From Halomonas sp. SpR8 (GTDB lineage Bacteria; Pseudomonadota; Gammaproteobacteria; Pseudomonadales; Halomonadaceae), in contig NZ_JAUAMC010000003.1 of the NCBI RefSeq assembly GCF_031010195.1, forward strand, positions 248,001-312,000: a stretch of 64,000 bases of DNA, read 5' to 3'. Each line of letters opens with the position of its first letter. The stretch's first letter is position 1. Of this stretch, positions 25,479 through 34,062 are shown one piece after another. The notes below the pieces were generated by a model, which saw only the letters and a program-made list of their open reading frames with translations, was not told where the DNA came from and ran no database searches. A program made the position numbers and the translations under genes.

Positions 25479-28400
25479 TCAGGCTCGGCCTGAATCCGGC
25501 AAGTCATCCTGACCAGGACTGTCTTGAACAGAACTGTCTTGAACAGAGCTATCATCGGTGGTCAGGGTAGCGCTGTGATGACTGACCAGCGGGCCAGCCA
25601 GCTTGCGCAGCGCCACGTAGAACACCGGCGTGAGGAATAAGCCAAACAGGGTGACACCGATCATGCCCGCAAACACCGCCGTACCCAGCGCCGCCCGCAC
25701 CTCTGCACCTGCGCCGGTGGCTACCACCGAAGGCAACACCGCCGCCGTGAAGGCAATCGAGGTCATGATGATCGGCCGCAGCCGTAGTCGGCAGGCTTCC
25801 AGGGCCGCGTCCACCACACTCATGCCCTGCAGCTCCAACTCCCGGGCGAATTCGACAATCAGGATGGCGTTCTTACACGCCAGGCCAATCAGCACCACCA
25901 GCCCCACCTGGACGAAGATGTTGTTGTCACCCCCGCCAAACCAGACGCCGATCAGCGCCGCCAGCATCGACATGGGCACGATCAAAATCACTGCCAGCGG
26001 TAACGTCCAGCTCTCGTAGAGTGCCGCCAATACCAGGAACACCAGCAGGATCGACAGCGGGAAGACCACCAGCGCCGCATTACCCTGGGTCGACTGCTGG
26101 TAGCTCAGGTCGGTCCACTCAAGCGCCATGCCCGGTGGTAGCACCTCTTCCGCCAGGGCGTTGATGGTGTCCATCGCCTGGGCGGAAGAGAGTATGCGGG
26201 GATCGAACTCGCCGGCCAGATCCGCCGACGGGTAGCCATTGTAGCGCAGCACCGGGTCTGGGCCGAAGGTTTGCCGGATATCCACCATCGTGCCGATGGG
26301 CACCATTTCACCCTGGTCGTTACGGGTCCGCAGCCGAGCGATGTCTTCGACGCTCTGCCGATAAGGGGCGTCCGCCTGGGCGATCACCTGCCAAGTGCGA
26401 CCGAAGCGATTAAAGTCATTAACATAGGTCGAGCCCAAATAAGTCTGTAGGGTATCGAACAGTTCGGTCAACGGCACGCCCTGGGCTTTGGCCCTTAGCC
26501 GGTCCACCTCGGCATCCAACTGCGGTACGTTGGACTGGTAACTGCTGATCGGAAACCCCATCCCCGGCGTTTGCGCAATCGCGCCCTGAAGTTGGTTAAC
26601 CGCCTGCTGCAATGCCCCATAGCCAAGGTTACCGCGGTCCTCGATGAACAGCTGAAAGCCGGAGCCATTGCCCAATCCCAGAATCGGCGGCGGCATAAAC
26701 GAGAACGCAAACCCCTCTTTCAAGCCGCCAATGCCCTGATTGATGCGGGCGTTTATCTCTGCGGCGCTAAGGCTGCGTTCACCAAAAGCGCTGAGGGTAA
26801 GAAACGCCACCCCGGTGTTAGAAGTATTGGTGAACTGCAGCGCGTTCAGGCCCGGAAAGGCAATGGCGTGCTCCACGCCATCAATCTCCATGGCCACATC
26901 CACGACGTCCTGAAGCATCTGGTCAGTTCGCTCCAGGGACGCGCCTTCCGGCAGGATGACGCCGGCAATCAGGTAAAGCTTGTCCTGCACCGGGATAAAC
27001 CCGGGCGGCACCGCCTTGAACATCACACCGGTGCCCAGCAGCAACAACGCGTAGACCACAAATACTGCGCCTCGGTGTTTAAGGGATCGAGCCACGCCTC
27101 CCTGATACTTGTTGGAACTGGCGTTAAAGAAACGATTAAAGGGACGGAATATCCAGCCGAACAGCGTATCGATCACGCGAGTGAGCCGATCTTTGGGTGC
27201 GTTATGCGGCTTGAGCAGCATCGCCGCCAACGCGGGTGAAAGGGTCAGCGAGTTGATGGTGGAGATAACCGTGGAGATGGCAATCGTCACCGCGAACTGG
27301 CTATAGAATTGACCAGTGACCCCCGAGAGAAAAGCCATGGGGATAAATACAGCGCACAACACCAGTCCCACGGCGATGATAGGCCCAGAGACTTCACGCA
27401 TGGCCTGATGAGCGGCCGCCTGCGGCTTCAGGCCCTCCTCGATGTTCCGCTCCACGTTTTCCACCACCACGATGGCATCGTCCACCACGATACCGATGGC
27501 CAGCACCAGACCAAACAGGGTCAGCGTGTTGATGGAGTAACCCAGTAGGTAAAGCGCCCCAAAGGTGCCAATCACCGATACCGGCACTGCCAAAAGCGGG
27601 ATGATCGAGGCACGCCAGGTTTGCAGGAAAAGTGTGACCACTAACACCACCAGCAGCACGGCTTCCAGTAGGGTGGCTATCACCGACTTTATAGAGTCGT
27701 TCACAAAGATCGTGGTGTCGTAAACCGCTTCGTACTTAACGCCTTCTGGGAACTGCTCGGACAGTTCATCCATGGTGGCGACTACCTGCTCGCGGATCTC
27801 CAGCGCATTGGCACCCGGTGCCTGGAATATCCCCACACCCACTGCGTTCTGGCTGTCCAACTGCGAGCGTAGGGTATAGTCACCGGCACCCATTTCCAGC
27901 CGGGCCACATCCGAAAGCCTGAGTATCTCGCCGCTGTCGCCGCGTCTCAGCACGATGTCACCAAACTCTTCCACCGTTTCCAACCGCCCACGGGCATTGA
28001 TCAGGGTGAGAAAATCACTCTCCTCAATGGGTTCAGCCCCTAACTGCCCGGCGGAGACCTGGACATTCTGCTCCCGCATGGCGCCTACCACATCGCCAGC
28101 CGTCAGGCCGCGGGCGGCGATCCGGTCGGGATCAAGCCACGCCCGCATGGCGTAGTCACCGCCACCGAAGATTTGCGCATCCCCTACCCCTTCAAGCCGG
28201 GCCAGACGGTCGCGGACATTCAGCCGTACATAGTTACGCAGGTAAAGGGTGTCGTACTCGCCGCTGGGTGAGGTCAGGTGAACAACCATCAGAAACGTGG
28301 GTGACTGCTTCTGAGTAGTGACGCCTTGACGGCGAACGGCCTCCGGCAGCCGGGCTTCGGCCTGGCTGACGCGGTTCTGTACGCGAACGGCGGCCTGCTC

Positions 28401-28706
28401 AGCATCGGTACCGGGGCGGAAGGTGACGGTCATTTGCAGCACGCCATCAGAACCTGCAACAGACTTGAGGTACATCATGTCCTCGACGCCATTGATGGCC
28501 TCTTCCAACGGCGTCGCTACGGTCTCGGCAATCTCCTTCGGGTTGGCGCCGGGGTAAACCGTTCTCACTACCACGGAGGGCGGCACTACATCCGGGTACT
28601 CACTGATCGGCAGGTTGGGAATGGAGATCAGTCCCACCGCAAGAATAATGATCGACAACACCGCCGCAAAAATCGGTCGGTCCACGAAGAAACGGGAGAA
28701 GTTCAT
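25479..28706 (-). CDS. RND multidrug efflux permease (MexF-like)
   Basis: 1075 residues of the HAE1 family: N-terminal F-S-R-F-F-V-D-R-P-I-F-A-A-V-L, about 12 membrane helices, the proton-relay Asp pair in V-V-D-D-A-I-V-V-V-E-N-V, and two large periplasmic loops. The sequence follows MexF (P-N-L-P-I-S-E-Y-P-D-V-V-P-P-S-V-V-V) more than AcrB. It exports hydrophobic drugs using the proton gradient with the adaptor encoded just upstream. The C-terminus ends with a repeated acidic tail (D-S-S-V-Q-D-S-S-V-Q-D-S) built from a 15-bp duplication near 25518-25547. No outer-membrane channel gene is adjacent. Confidence 0.95.
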   Translation of the reverse strand: MNFSRFFVDRPIFAAVLSIIILAVGLISIPNLPISEYPDVVPPSVVVRTVYPGANPKEIAETVATPLEEAINGVEDMMYLKSVAGSDGVLQMTVTFRPGTDAEQAAVRVQNRVSQAEARLPEAVRRQGVTTQKQSPTFLMVVHLTSPSGEYDTLYLRNYVRLNVRDRLARLEGVGDAQIFGGGDYAMRAWLDPDRIAARGLTAGDVVGAMREQNVQVSAGQLGAEPIEESDFLTLINARGRLETVEEFGDIVLRRGDSGEILRLSDVARLEMGAGDYTLRSQLDSQNAVGVGIFQAPGANALEIREQVVATMDELSEQFPEGVKYEAVYDTTIFVNDSIKSVIATLLEAVLLVVLVVTLFLQTWRASIIPLLAVPVSVIGTFGALYLLGYSINTLTLFGLVLAIGIVVDDAIVVVENVERNIEEGLKPQAAAHQAMREVSGPIIAVGLVLCAVFIPMAFLSGVTGQFYSQFAVTIAISTVISTINSLTLSPALAAMLLKPHNAPKDRLTRVIDTLFGWIFRPFNRFFNASSNKYQGGVARSLKHRGAVFVVYALLLLGTGVMFKAVPPGFIPVQDKLYLIAGVILPEGASLERTDQMLQDVVDVAMEIDGVEHAIAFPGLNALQFTNTSNTGVAFLTLSAFGERSLSAAEINARINQGIGGLKEGFAFSFMPPPILGLGNGSGFQLFIEDRGNLGYGALQQAVNQLQGAIAQTPGMGFPISSYQSNVPQLDAEVDRLRAKAQGVPLTELFDTLQTYLGSTYVNDFNRFGRTWQVIAQADAPYRQSVEDIARLRTRNDQGEMVPIGTMVDIRQTFGPDPVLRYNGYPSADLAGEFDPRILSSAQAMDTINALAEEVLPPGMALEWTDLSYQQSTQGNAALVVFPLSILLVFLVLAALYESWTLPLAVILIVPMSMLAALIGVWFGGGDNNIFVQVGLVVLIGLACKNAILIVEFARELELQGMSVVDAALEACRLRLRPIIMTSIAFTAAVLPSVVATGAGAEVRAALGTAVFAGMIGVTLFGLFLTPVFYVALRKLAGPLVSHHSATLTTDDSSVQDSSVQDSPGQDDLPDSGRA

Positions 28707-28712
28707 GGCGGC

Positions 28713-29915
28713 TTACTCTTCCCTGGCAGCAATGGTGGGTTGGTCGTCGGAAATAGGGGTATCAGCCGCCGGGGCGGTCGCTACGCTTTGCGGGCTCACT
28801 TCCATTCCGGGGAAGAAAACTTTTTGCACGCCATTAACGATCACTCGATCACCCGCTTGAAGCCCGTCGGTGATGACTGTTCGTTCTGCCACCTGCCGCC
28901 CTGTGGTTACCTGGCGCTGCTCTGCAAGGTTATTCTCATTGACGACATAGACGTAGCGGCGATCCTGATTGGTCAGCACTGCCTTACGATCTACCAGTAA
29001 TGCTTGCTCTAAACGAGCGACCGGCATTTCGACCCGCGCAAACTCCCCTGGTCGAATGCGGCCATCCGGGTTGGCCAGCACCGCCCGAAACTGCAGAGTA
29101 CCTGTGTTGGGGTTCAAACGGTTGTCGATAAAGTCCAGGGTGCCCGTGTACTGGCGCTCCGGGTCACCGCCCAGCTCAATCGTCAGGCTGTTCGGCGCGT
29201 CACTAATCAGGAGTGTCTGACTGGCAAATGCGGCCTGCTCGTCCGCTTCGAAGTAGACGTGTACCGGATCAATGCTCACCAGCGTGGTCAACAGGCTCTG
29301 ATCAGCGTTGGCCAGATTACCCAGCGTCACCATGGCCCGACCGACGCGACCACTGACGGGCGCCGTAATGCGGGTGTATTCCAGGTCCAGCTCGGCGGTA
29401 TCCAATGCGGCTTGAGCGGCATCTACCATGGCGCGGGCATTATTCAGAGTCGCTTGACGCTGGTCATGCACCTCCTGAGAAATGGCTTGACGGCCAAGCA
29501 ATACCCGGGCGCGCTCGGCTTCGCTGCCAGCCTGGGCAAGCTGGCTCCTGGCCTGGGCAAGATCCGCCTGGGCGGCGCCAACACGCGCCTGATAAGGCCG
29601 TGGATCAATCAGGAACAACAGGTCCCCCTGCTCCACCAGTTCTCCCTCCTCGAAAGCGACTTCCTGGATATAGCCACTCACCCGAGCTCTTAACTCCACC
29701 GTTTGCGCGGCTTCTACACGCCCGGTGAATGACTCACTCAGCACCACCGGCTGAGCGATGATCTCCGCTACGTCGACTTCCGGCGGTGGCGGTGCTGGAG
29801 AAGCCACTTCCTCCTCGCTCTTAGCCTCGCATCCAGCCAGCAAGGCCGTTATCAGCAGGGGCAGGATCACTGCCCGGCCGCTTGCAAAACGGATTCTTTG
29901 TAAAAGACTTCCCAT
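28713..29915 (-). CDS. RND efflux periplasmic adaptor (MexE-like lipoprotein)
   Basis: 400 residues. The lipobox L-L-A-G-C places the lipidated Cys at residue 29. Then come the membrane-fusion-protein domains: beta-barrel/lipoyl halves (V-E-L-R-A-R-V-S-G-Y-I-Q-E-V and I-T-A-P-V-S-G-R-V-G), a coiled-coil hairpin at about 105-165 rich in Ala/Gln/Arg, and the C-terminal R-P-G-E-F-A-R-V block. It links the RND pump to an outer-membrane channel. It ends 6 bp before the pump gene, so the two are co-transcribed. Its upstream region contains a 12-bp tandem array. Confidence 0.95.
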   Translation of the reverse strand: MGSLLQRIRFASGRAVILPLLITALLAGCEAKSEEEVASPAPPPPEVDVAEIIAQPVVLSESFTGRVEAAQTVELRARVSGYIQEVAFEEGELVEQGDLLFLIDPRPYQARVGAAQADLAQARSQLAQAGSEAERARVLLGRQAISQEVHDQRQATLNNARAMVDAAQAALDTAELDLEYTRITAPVSGRVGRAMVTLGNLANADQSLLTTLVSIDPVHVYFEADEQAAFASQTLLISDAPNSLTIELGGDPERQYTGTLDFIDNRLNPNTGTLQFRAVLANPDGRIRPGEFARVEMPVARLEQALLVDRKAVLTNQDRRYVYVVNENNLAEQRQVTTGRQVAERTVITDGLQAGDRVIVNGVQKVFFPGMEVSPQSVATAPAADTPISDDQPTIAAREE

Positions 29916-29954
29916 GATGAATTGCTCCCATGGCTACCGGCATCCGATAGCAGC

Positions 29955-30034
29955 GTTCGTGATTATGTTCGTGATTATGTTCGTGATTATGTTCGTGATT
30001 ATGTTCGTGATGGCGTTCGTGATGACGTTCGTGA
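29955..30034. repeat. 12-bp tandem repeat array upstream of the RND operon
   Basis: Seven head-to-tail units of GTTCGTGATTAT: four perfect (29955, 29967, 29979, 29991), then GTTCGTGATGGC (30003), GTTCGTGATGAC (30015) and a partial 8-base unit (30027). The array starts 40 bp upstream of the adaptor start codon, in the gap to the divergent AraC regulator. Unit length of 12 bp keeps any overlapping frame open (His-Glu/Asn repeats on the minus strand), but no gene needs that frame. Confidence 0.9.
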
Positions 30035-30190
30035 GACAGATTCCACCGTATTGGCTCTAACAAGTCGGTTAAACCGCGTCAGAATCGACAGAAAGCGGCA
30101 GTAATATGAGAGGGACTGAACAGACAGGCATTACCGAGTGCCTATCAGGTATCAGCTACCATAGGCGAGGCGAGTGTATTGAAGGTATCG

Positions 30191-30369
30191 GGTTCCTGCG
30201 GGAAGATTGCCTAATTCTGTCGTGGCGCATGAAAGCGCCAATAGGCCTGGCGGGGCTGAATAGCGTTGTGTTCCATGCTCAAGCATTGTGTCTGCTTGAT
30301 GACACACGTCAGGGATTGCTGGTTTCTACGCGGTGATTGCCTGATTCTGCAAAACCAGATGAAAAAGCC
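30191..30369. promoter_or_regulatory. Two operator-like boxes of the divergent AraC regulator
   Basis: Two 49-bp segments, 30191-30239 and 30321-30369, align at 33 of 49 positions exactly 130 bp apart. Their core is GATTGCCTAATTCTG (30205-30219) and GATTGCCTGATTCTG (30335-30349), 14 of 15 identical. The second lies about 73 bp upstream of the AraC start and the first faces the RND operon. The rest of the 360-bp gap (30061-30421) shows no gene. Confidence 0.55.
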
Positions 30370-30421
30370 TCACACTTAGGAAACAAAGGCATATACTGCG
30401 ATCTGTCAGGGAGGAAAGCCA

Positions 30422-31381
30422 TTGACCCATCTCACACCCCAGCAGGTCCACCACCTAAGCCAAAGCCTGCCACAGCAATTGATCCAGATCGTCCGCCGCT
30501 GGACACCCCTGCAAACGCTTCAGGACACGGCGATCGCCGAGGTACAACTGGTGCGCACTGACGCCCCTACCAGCTTTCACTGCGCCGTGTATGAGCCGTG
30601 CCTGTGCTTTGTCATTCAAGGCAGCAAAACCGTACTACTGGGTGATAAGGAGATCGTCTATACGGGGCCAAGCTACATGGCGAGCGCCGTTCACTTACCG
30701 GTGGTGGGCAGGGTTGACCATGCCACACCCGAGCATCCCTATCTGGCGGTAAAGGTCGCGGTAAATCCTCAGGAAGTCGCCGGACTGATACTGGAACTGG
30801 GTGACAAGGCTCCACCCACAGGGAATGATGCTATCTGCTCCGAGATGGACTGCGGTTTAACATCAGCCCCTATGGATGAACGTATGCAGGGCGCTCTCTA
30901 TCGTCTCTTGAATCTGCTCGACTCCCCGGATGATATTCAAGTGCTTTCGCCCCTGGCCCGACGTGAGCTGATCTACCGGGCGCTGATGGGCGCCATGGGG
31001 CCTCACATGCGCCGCTTTGCCGCTTCGGACTCCCAGGCTAACCGGATTGCGCGGGTCGTCTACGCGCTAAAAGAACACTACGCCAAGCCGCTCAAGATTC
31101 GTGAGTTGGCAGCGGTTGCCAATATGAGCGAGTCGACGCTTTATCATAGCTTCCGACAGGTCACTCGAATGTCACCGCTACAGTTTCAGAAGAAGCTACG
31201 CCTGCACGAAGCCCGCCGGCTTATGCTCGCCGAGGGGCTGGAAGCCTCCACCGCCAGTTACCGAGTGGGCTATGAAAGCCCTTCCCACTTCAGCCGTGAA
31301 TACAGCCGTATGTTCGGCGCCCCACCGCGGGCTGATGTTAGCCAGCTTCGAGCAGCCAGGTCAGCACCGCTGCCCGCTTAA
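30422..31381 (+). CDS. AraC-family regulator, probable activator of the RND operon
   Basis: 319 residues from a TTG start at 30422, chosen because GGGAGG lies 7-8 nt upstream. The N-terminal AraC_N-type domain (C-F-V-I-Q-G-S-K-T-V-L-L-G) and the two C-terminal helix-turn-helix motifs (L-A-A-V-A-N-M-S-E-S-T-L-Y-H-S-F; A-S-Y-R-V-G-Y-E-S-P-S-H-F-S-R-E-Y) match the paralogue at 11551. It is divergent from the MexEF-like genes. Control of the pump and of itself is inferred from the two boxes between them. Confidence 0.9.
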   Translation: MTHLTPQQVHHLSQSLPQQLIQIVRRWTPLQTLQDTAIAEVQLVRTDAPTSFHCAVYEPCLCFVIQGSKTVLLGDKEIVYTGPSYMASAVHLPVVGRVDHATPEHPYLAVKVAVNPQEVAGLILELGDKAPPTGNDAICSEMDCGLTSAPMDERMQGALYRLLNLLDSPDDIQVLSPLARRELIYRALMGAMGPHMRRFAASDSQANRIARVVYALKEHYAKPLKIRELAAVANMSESTLYHSFRQVTRMSPLQFQKKLRLHEARRLMLAEGLEASTASYRVGYESPSHFSREYSRMFGAPPRADVSQLRAARSAPLPA

Positions 31382-31408
31382 TCAGCGTAGGCTTTAACCC
31401 CTCTCCGG

Positions 31409-31511
31409 TGCGCCGGGCTGTAGCTACATTGTTTACTTGGCCATCAAAATTTCCCACGCCAACGCGGATTTTGGCAAGCCTGACCATGCACCGCGTCTGC
31501 TTAGCGTTTGC
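31409..31511 (+). pseudogene. Internal fragment of a LysE-family gene
   Basis: About 100 bp match bases 25011-25113 of the intact LysE gene (the segment G-C-S-Y-I-V-Y-L-A-x-K-I through D-H-A-P-R-L-L-S) with scattered substitutions. No start codon, membrane N-terminus or C-terminus remains. It begins 28 bp after the AraC stop and ends against a small hypothetical gene on the other strand. Confidence 0.75.
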
Positions 31512-31513
31512 CC

Positions 31514-31882
31514 TTAAAATATGGGTGAGAACCCACGCTCTTCGCAGGCATCTCGTGGTTTGTGCACTACTATGGCGCGTTCAGAAAAGCGACGCCACGG
31601 AATTTCCAAGCCAAACACATCAAACGTCATCATACCCAAGCGGCAGTCGATCAGAACGTCGACCACATGACCACGATGCACCATGCCCGTTTTCGTGGTA
31701 TCAAGCTTTTCCCAGTGTATGGGCTGGCCGGTGACGTCAGTGTAAGGAGGTTCGTAACCGCCCTGGGTCTGATCGAAAGATCGAAAATCCATGATTAAAC
31801 CAATACAAAGGAGCAATACGCTCGCAAAACCGATCAGCGCAAAACCTACCGTCATCGTCTTTACTATCGACCTAGCAGTCAT
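31514..31882 (-). CDS. Small membrane-anchored protein, function unknown
   Basis: 122 residues. One hydrophobic helix at about residues 10-32 (V-G-F-A-L-I-G-F-A-S-V-L-L-L-C-I-G) anchors a soluble part with the block I-D-C-R-L-G-M-M-T-F-D-V-F-G-L-E-I-P-W. AAGGGA lies 7 nt before the ATG, supporting translation. I do not recognise the family. Its 3' end abuts the LysE fragment. Confidence 0.65.
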   Translation of the reverse strand: MTARSIVKTMTVGFALIGFASVLLLCIGLIMDFRSFDQTQGGYEPPYTDVTGQPIHWEKLDTTKTGMVHRGHVVDVLIDCRLGMMTFDVFGLEIPWRRFSERAIVVHKPRDACEERGFSPIF

Positions 31883-31983
31883 TGCTTTCCCTTAGCATTA
31901 AATAGTCATCTGTATTGAGCTAGTGTTCATGTATGACGGCCAGCACTTATTAAATTCGCAACTTCCATGTTAAAGCTTGCTCA

Positions 31984-32601
31984 CTATTTTTTAGCCAGTA
32001 ACAGCCCTACCCCTGCGCTGGCTAACAAACTTGCGCAGCCACGGTTGAATAAACGCCGCATGGCAGGGCGTGAAAACCACTGGTTTAAAAAGCTGCCTGC
32101 ATAGGCGTAACCGGCAATCGCTACCCATTCCAGCAGCAAAAACAGCGTACCTAACACTATAAATTGCTGCCCTACATTGTCGCTGGGCTCCACAAACTGC
32201 GGCAGGAATGCGGTGAAAATCAGGATGGCTTTGGGATTACCGGCGGCAAGCAGGAACTCTTGTCGCGCCAGCTCAAACAGGCTCTTGGGCTGGGTGTCTC
32301 CGTCAACACTTTCAGCGCTGTCGGCACCCCATAATTGATACGCCAGCCATAACAGATAGAGGCCACCAACTACCTTGATGACCAGAAAAATCTTTTCAGA
32401 GGTGTAAAGCAGCGTAGCCAAGCCGGTTGCAGCAAGCGTGATCATGCCAACAAAGGCCGCCAGCCGCCCAATACCTGCAAGACAAGCTGCCCTAACGCCA
32501 TAGCGCTTGGCATTGGTCAGTGACAGCAGATTATTAGGCCCTGGCGCCATATTGAGGGCGAAGCAGGCAGGGATAAACAGCAGCAGCGTGGTTAGGCTCA
32601 T
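31984..32601 (-). CDS. LysE/RhtB-family exporter
   Basis: 205 residues, about six hydrophobic segments. N-terminal F-A-L-N-M-A-P-G-P-N-N-L-L-S-L-T is the RhtB-type signature and A-A-G-N-P-K-A-I-L-I-F-T-A-F-L-P-Q-F the conserved second block. It exports amino acids or homoserine-lactone-like compounds. It is from a different branch than the LysE gene at 24803. AGGTGA 6 nt before the ATG. It begins right after the 3' boundary of a broken Fic gene. Confidence 0.9.
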   Translation of the reverse strand: MSLTTLLLFIPACFALNMAPGPNNLLSLTNAKRYGVRAACLAGIGRLAAFVGMITLAATGLATLLYTSEKIFLVIKVVGGLYLLWLAYQLWGADSAESVDGDTQPKSLFELARQEFLLAAGNPKAILIFTAFLPQFVEPSDNVGQQFIVLGTLFLLLEWVAIAGYAYAGSFLNQWFSRPAMRRLFNRGCASLLASAGVGLLLAKK

Positions 32602-32613
32602 GAAAAATCACCT

Positions 32614-33294
32614 TTATAGGTTAACAACAGTGCTGATGGCAAACTGATGATGTGACTGCTGCTTATCTTGCGACGGCGATTCTCGCTCAATGGCAAACGA
32701 AGATTGGGTTTCACTGAAATAAGCCCACTGAATGGCACGATCCAGCATGCCAGGGGGCAACTAGGCCATAAAAGTAGCGGCTTGGGTCAGAATGTCTTCT
32801 TCAAGTAGTCCGGCAATTTCTGGCGTACGCCTCACGGTTGCACAATAATCAAGTGTTCCTAGCCCGTTAAAGTCAATCCGCCAACGGCTATCACGAACTG
32901 GAGGGCCAGTAACATAGCGCACGGGGTCGAACAAAGGCACTGCTCGGCCACTGACGGCTATATCGAACGGCAAGCGCTTTACGAACGCTTCGTACAGATA
33001 GCCTAACTTTCTTAAATAGATGCCGTTTGGCGAGGCTTGCAAGGCGTTTTGAAGCGCTTCTATGGGCAAATGTGGCAATGCGCCCGCCAGAATGGCGAGA
33101 TCGATACCTTCGTGCTTAAGTGCGAAAAGTAGATGGTCGAGCAATGACGTTTCTGGCGCACGCCCCGCAGGTACTGCTATTTCCTTCTCCATAGACATGA
33201 TGCGTGTGACTGGTCGAACCCGCGCAGGGTAAATGGGTGGGCATACCCCCAACGCCAAATGTTCATGCAGGTACGCATAACCTACCGGCCTCAT
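32614..33294 (-). pseudogene. Broken Fic-family protein gene
   Basis: ATG 33294 (GAGG 9 nt upstream) opens a frame resembling the N-terminal domain of Fic proteins (L-L-F-A-L-K-H-E-G-I-D-L, then Y-L-R-K-L-G-Y-L-Y-E-A-F). A TAG at 32761-32763 interrupts it. The same frame continues after the stop with A-I-Q-W-A-Y-F-S-E-T-Q-S-S-F-A-I-E-R-E, the Fic helix that normally carries the S-x-x-x-E inhibitory motif, and ends at TAA 32614-32616. The catalytic H-P-F-x-x-G-N-G-R part is gone. Active Fic enzymes AMPylate proteins; this copy cannot. Confidence 0.65.
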
Positions 33295-33425
33295 CACAAA
33301 ACGCCTCAAATCAAAATATTTTATTCACTTCAACAAGAAAATGTTCAGTAATCAACCAAAATACAATTTTTTATTAACCTGGAGCAGCGCAAAGACAGTG
33401 CCACAGGCTAAGAAGCTGGTCAGAC

Positions 33426-33453
33426 AAAAAATAGCAGGCTTTCATCACCTGCT
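33426..33453 (-). terminator. Rho-independent terminator, displaced trpA end
   Basis: On the minus strand AGCAGG-n9-CCTGCT (33453-33433) is followed by ATTTTTT (to 33426). It follows the trpA 3' relic by about 27 bp and is the only clear minus-strand terminator downstream of the working trpA, 1.2 kb away. Confidence 0.75.
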
Positions 33454-33479
33454 TTCTTACGCCTACTCAATCTCCAATT

Positions 33480-33584
33480 TTAACTGATCACCTGCTCTTC
33501 CAATCCCCTGCACCCCCTCACGCTTTCCGCCAGTTCACTGGCCAAGCCGTGTACCCGCTCGACGGCGTCGTCGGGGATGTTGGC
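33480..33584 (-). pseudogene. Displaced 3' end of trpA
   Basis: The minus strand reads [22 protein letters not shown] and a short different tail to TAA 33480-33482. This matches the C-terminus of the working TrpA ([22 protein letters not shown]). About 52 of 63 aligned bases agree, many changes being at third codon positions. The piece joins a LysE fragment at 33579-33584 across a shared GTTGG. Confidence 0.8.
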
Positions 33585-34032
33585 CTGGGCGGGGGCTGCC
33601 TGGATCAGCGGTAGCGCCCTGGTCGTGGTGAGTGCGCTGGGCTGTAGCTACATTGTGTACTTGGCCGTCAAAATTGCCCGCGCCAACGCGGATTTAGGCG
33701 AGCCTGACCATGCACCGCGCCTGCTGAGCTTTCGCGATGGGCTGGTGATGTAGCTGCTCAACCCGAAAGCCATTGTCGCGACCCTGCCTATTGCCACCCT
33801 TCAGTTGCCGGCGGCGGGTATTCAGGGCATCAGCCTGGTTGTGTGGGCGCTGGGGCTATCCGCCATGGCGGCGGGCGCCCCCGGCAGCTATGTGGTCATC
33901 GGCAATCTGGTGGGAGATCGCATTCAAAGCACGCGGGTCGTGAAAGGCTTCAACTGGCTGATGGCGGGGCTACTGGACGCCGTGGCGCTGTCGATTGGTG
34001 TTGAGCACGCCTTGGTGCCGCTCGCTGGCTAA
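33579..34032 (+). pseudogene. 5'-truncated LysE-family gene with internal stop
   Basis: The segment corresponds to bases from about 24955 to 25408 of the intact LysE gene at high identity and lacks the N-terminal third. Codon CAG of the intact copy is TAG here (33751-33753). The end reads V-E-H-A-L-V-P-L-A-G then TAA 34030-34032. It cannot make an exporter. It lies between the displaced trpA end and the RelE/Phd pair. Confidence 0.85.
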
Positions 34033-34062
34033 CGCCTATACCCAGGTCGAGTTTGGCCCACA

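Noticed and set aside
26571-27239. 222-codon plus-strand frame inside the RND pump gene
   Set aside because: It lies antisense to an obvious RND permease and shows no family motif; a shadow of high-GC coding sequence.
28326-29000. 224-codon plus-strand frame across the RND pump/adaptor junction
   Set aside because: Antisense to two well-supported genes; no recognisable domain.
29955-30034. CRISPR-like array
   Set aside because: Units are contiguous 12-mers with no spacers; a simple tandem repeat.
29821-30063. Minus-strand frame rich in His-Glu/His-Asn repeats and plus-strand Met-Phe-Val-Ile repeats over the 12-bp array
   Set aside because: They are translations of the tandem repeat in other frames; most of the minus frame overlaps the adaptor gene out of phase, with no ribosome-binding site.
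30106-30336. 76-codon frame between the RND operon and the AraC gene
   Set aside because: It covers the operator-like direct repeats and lacks a ribosome-binding site.
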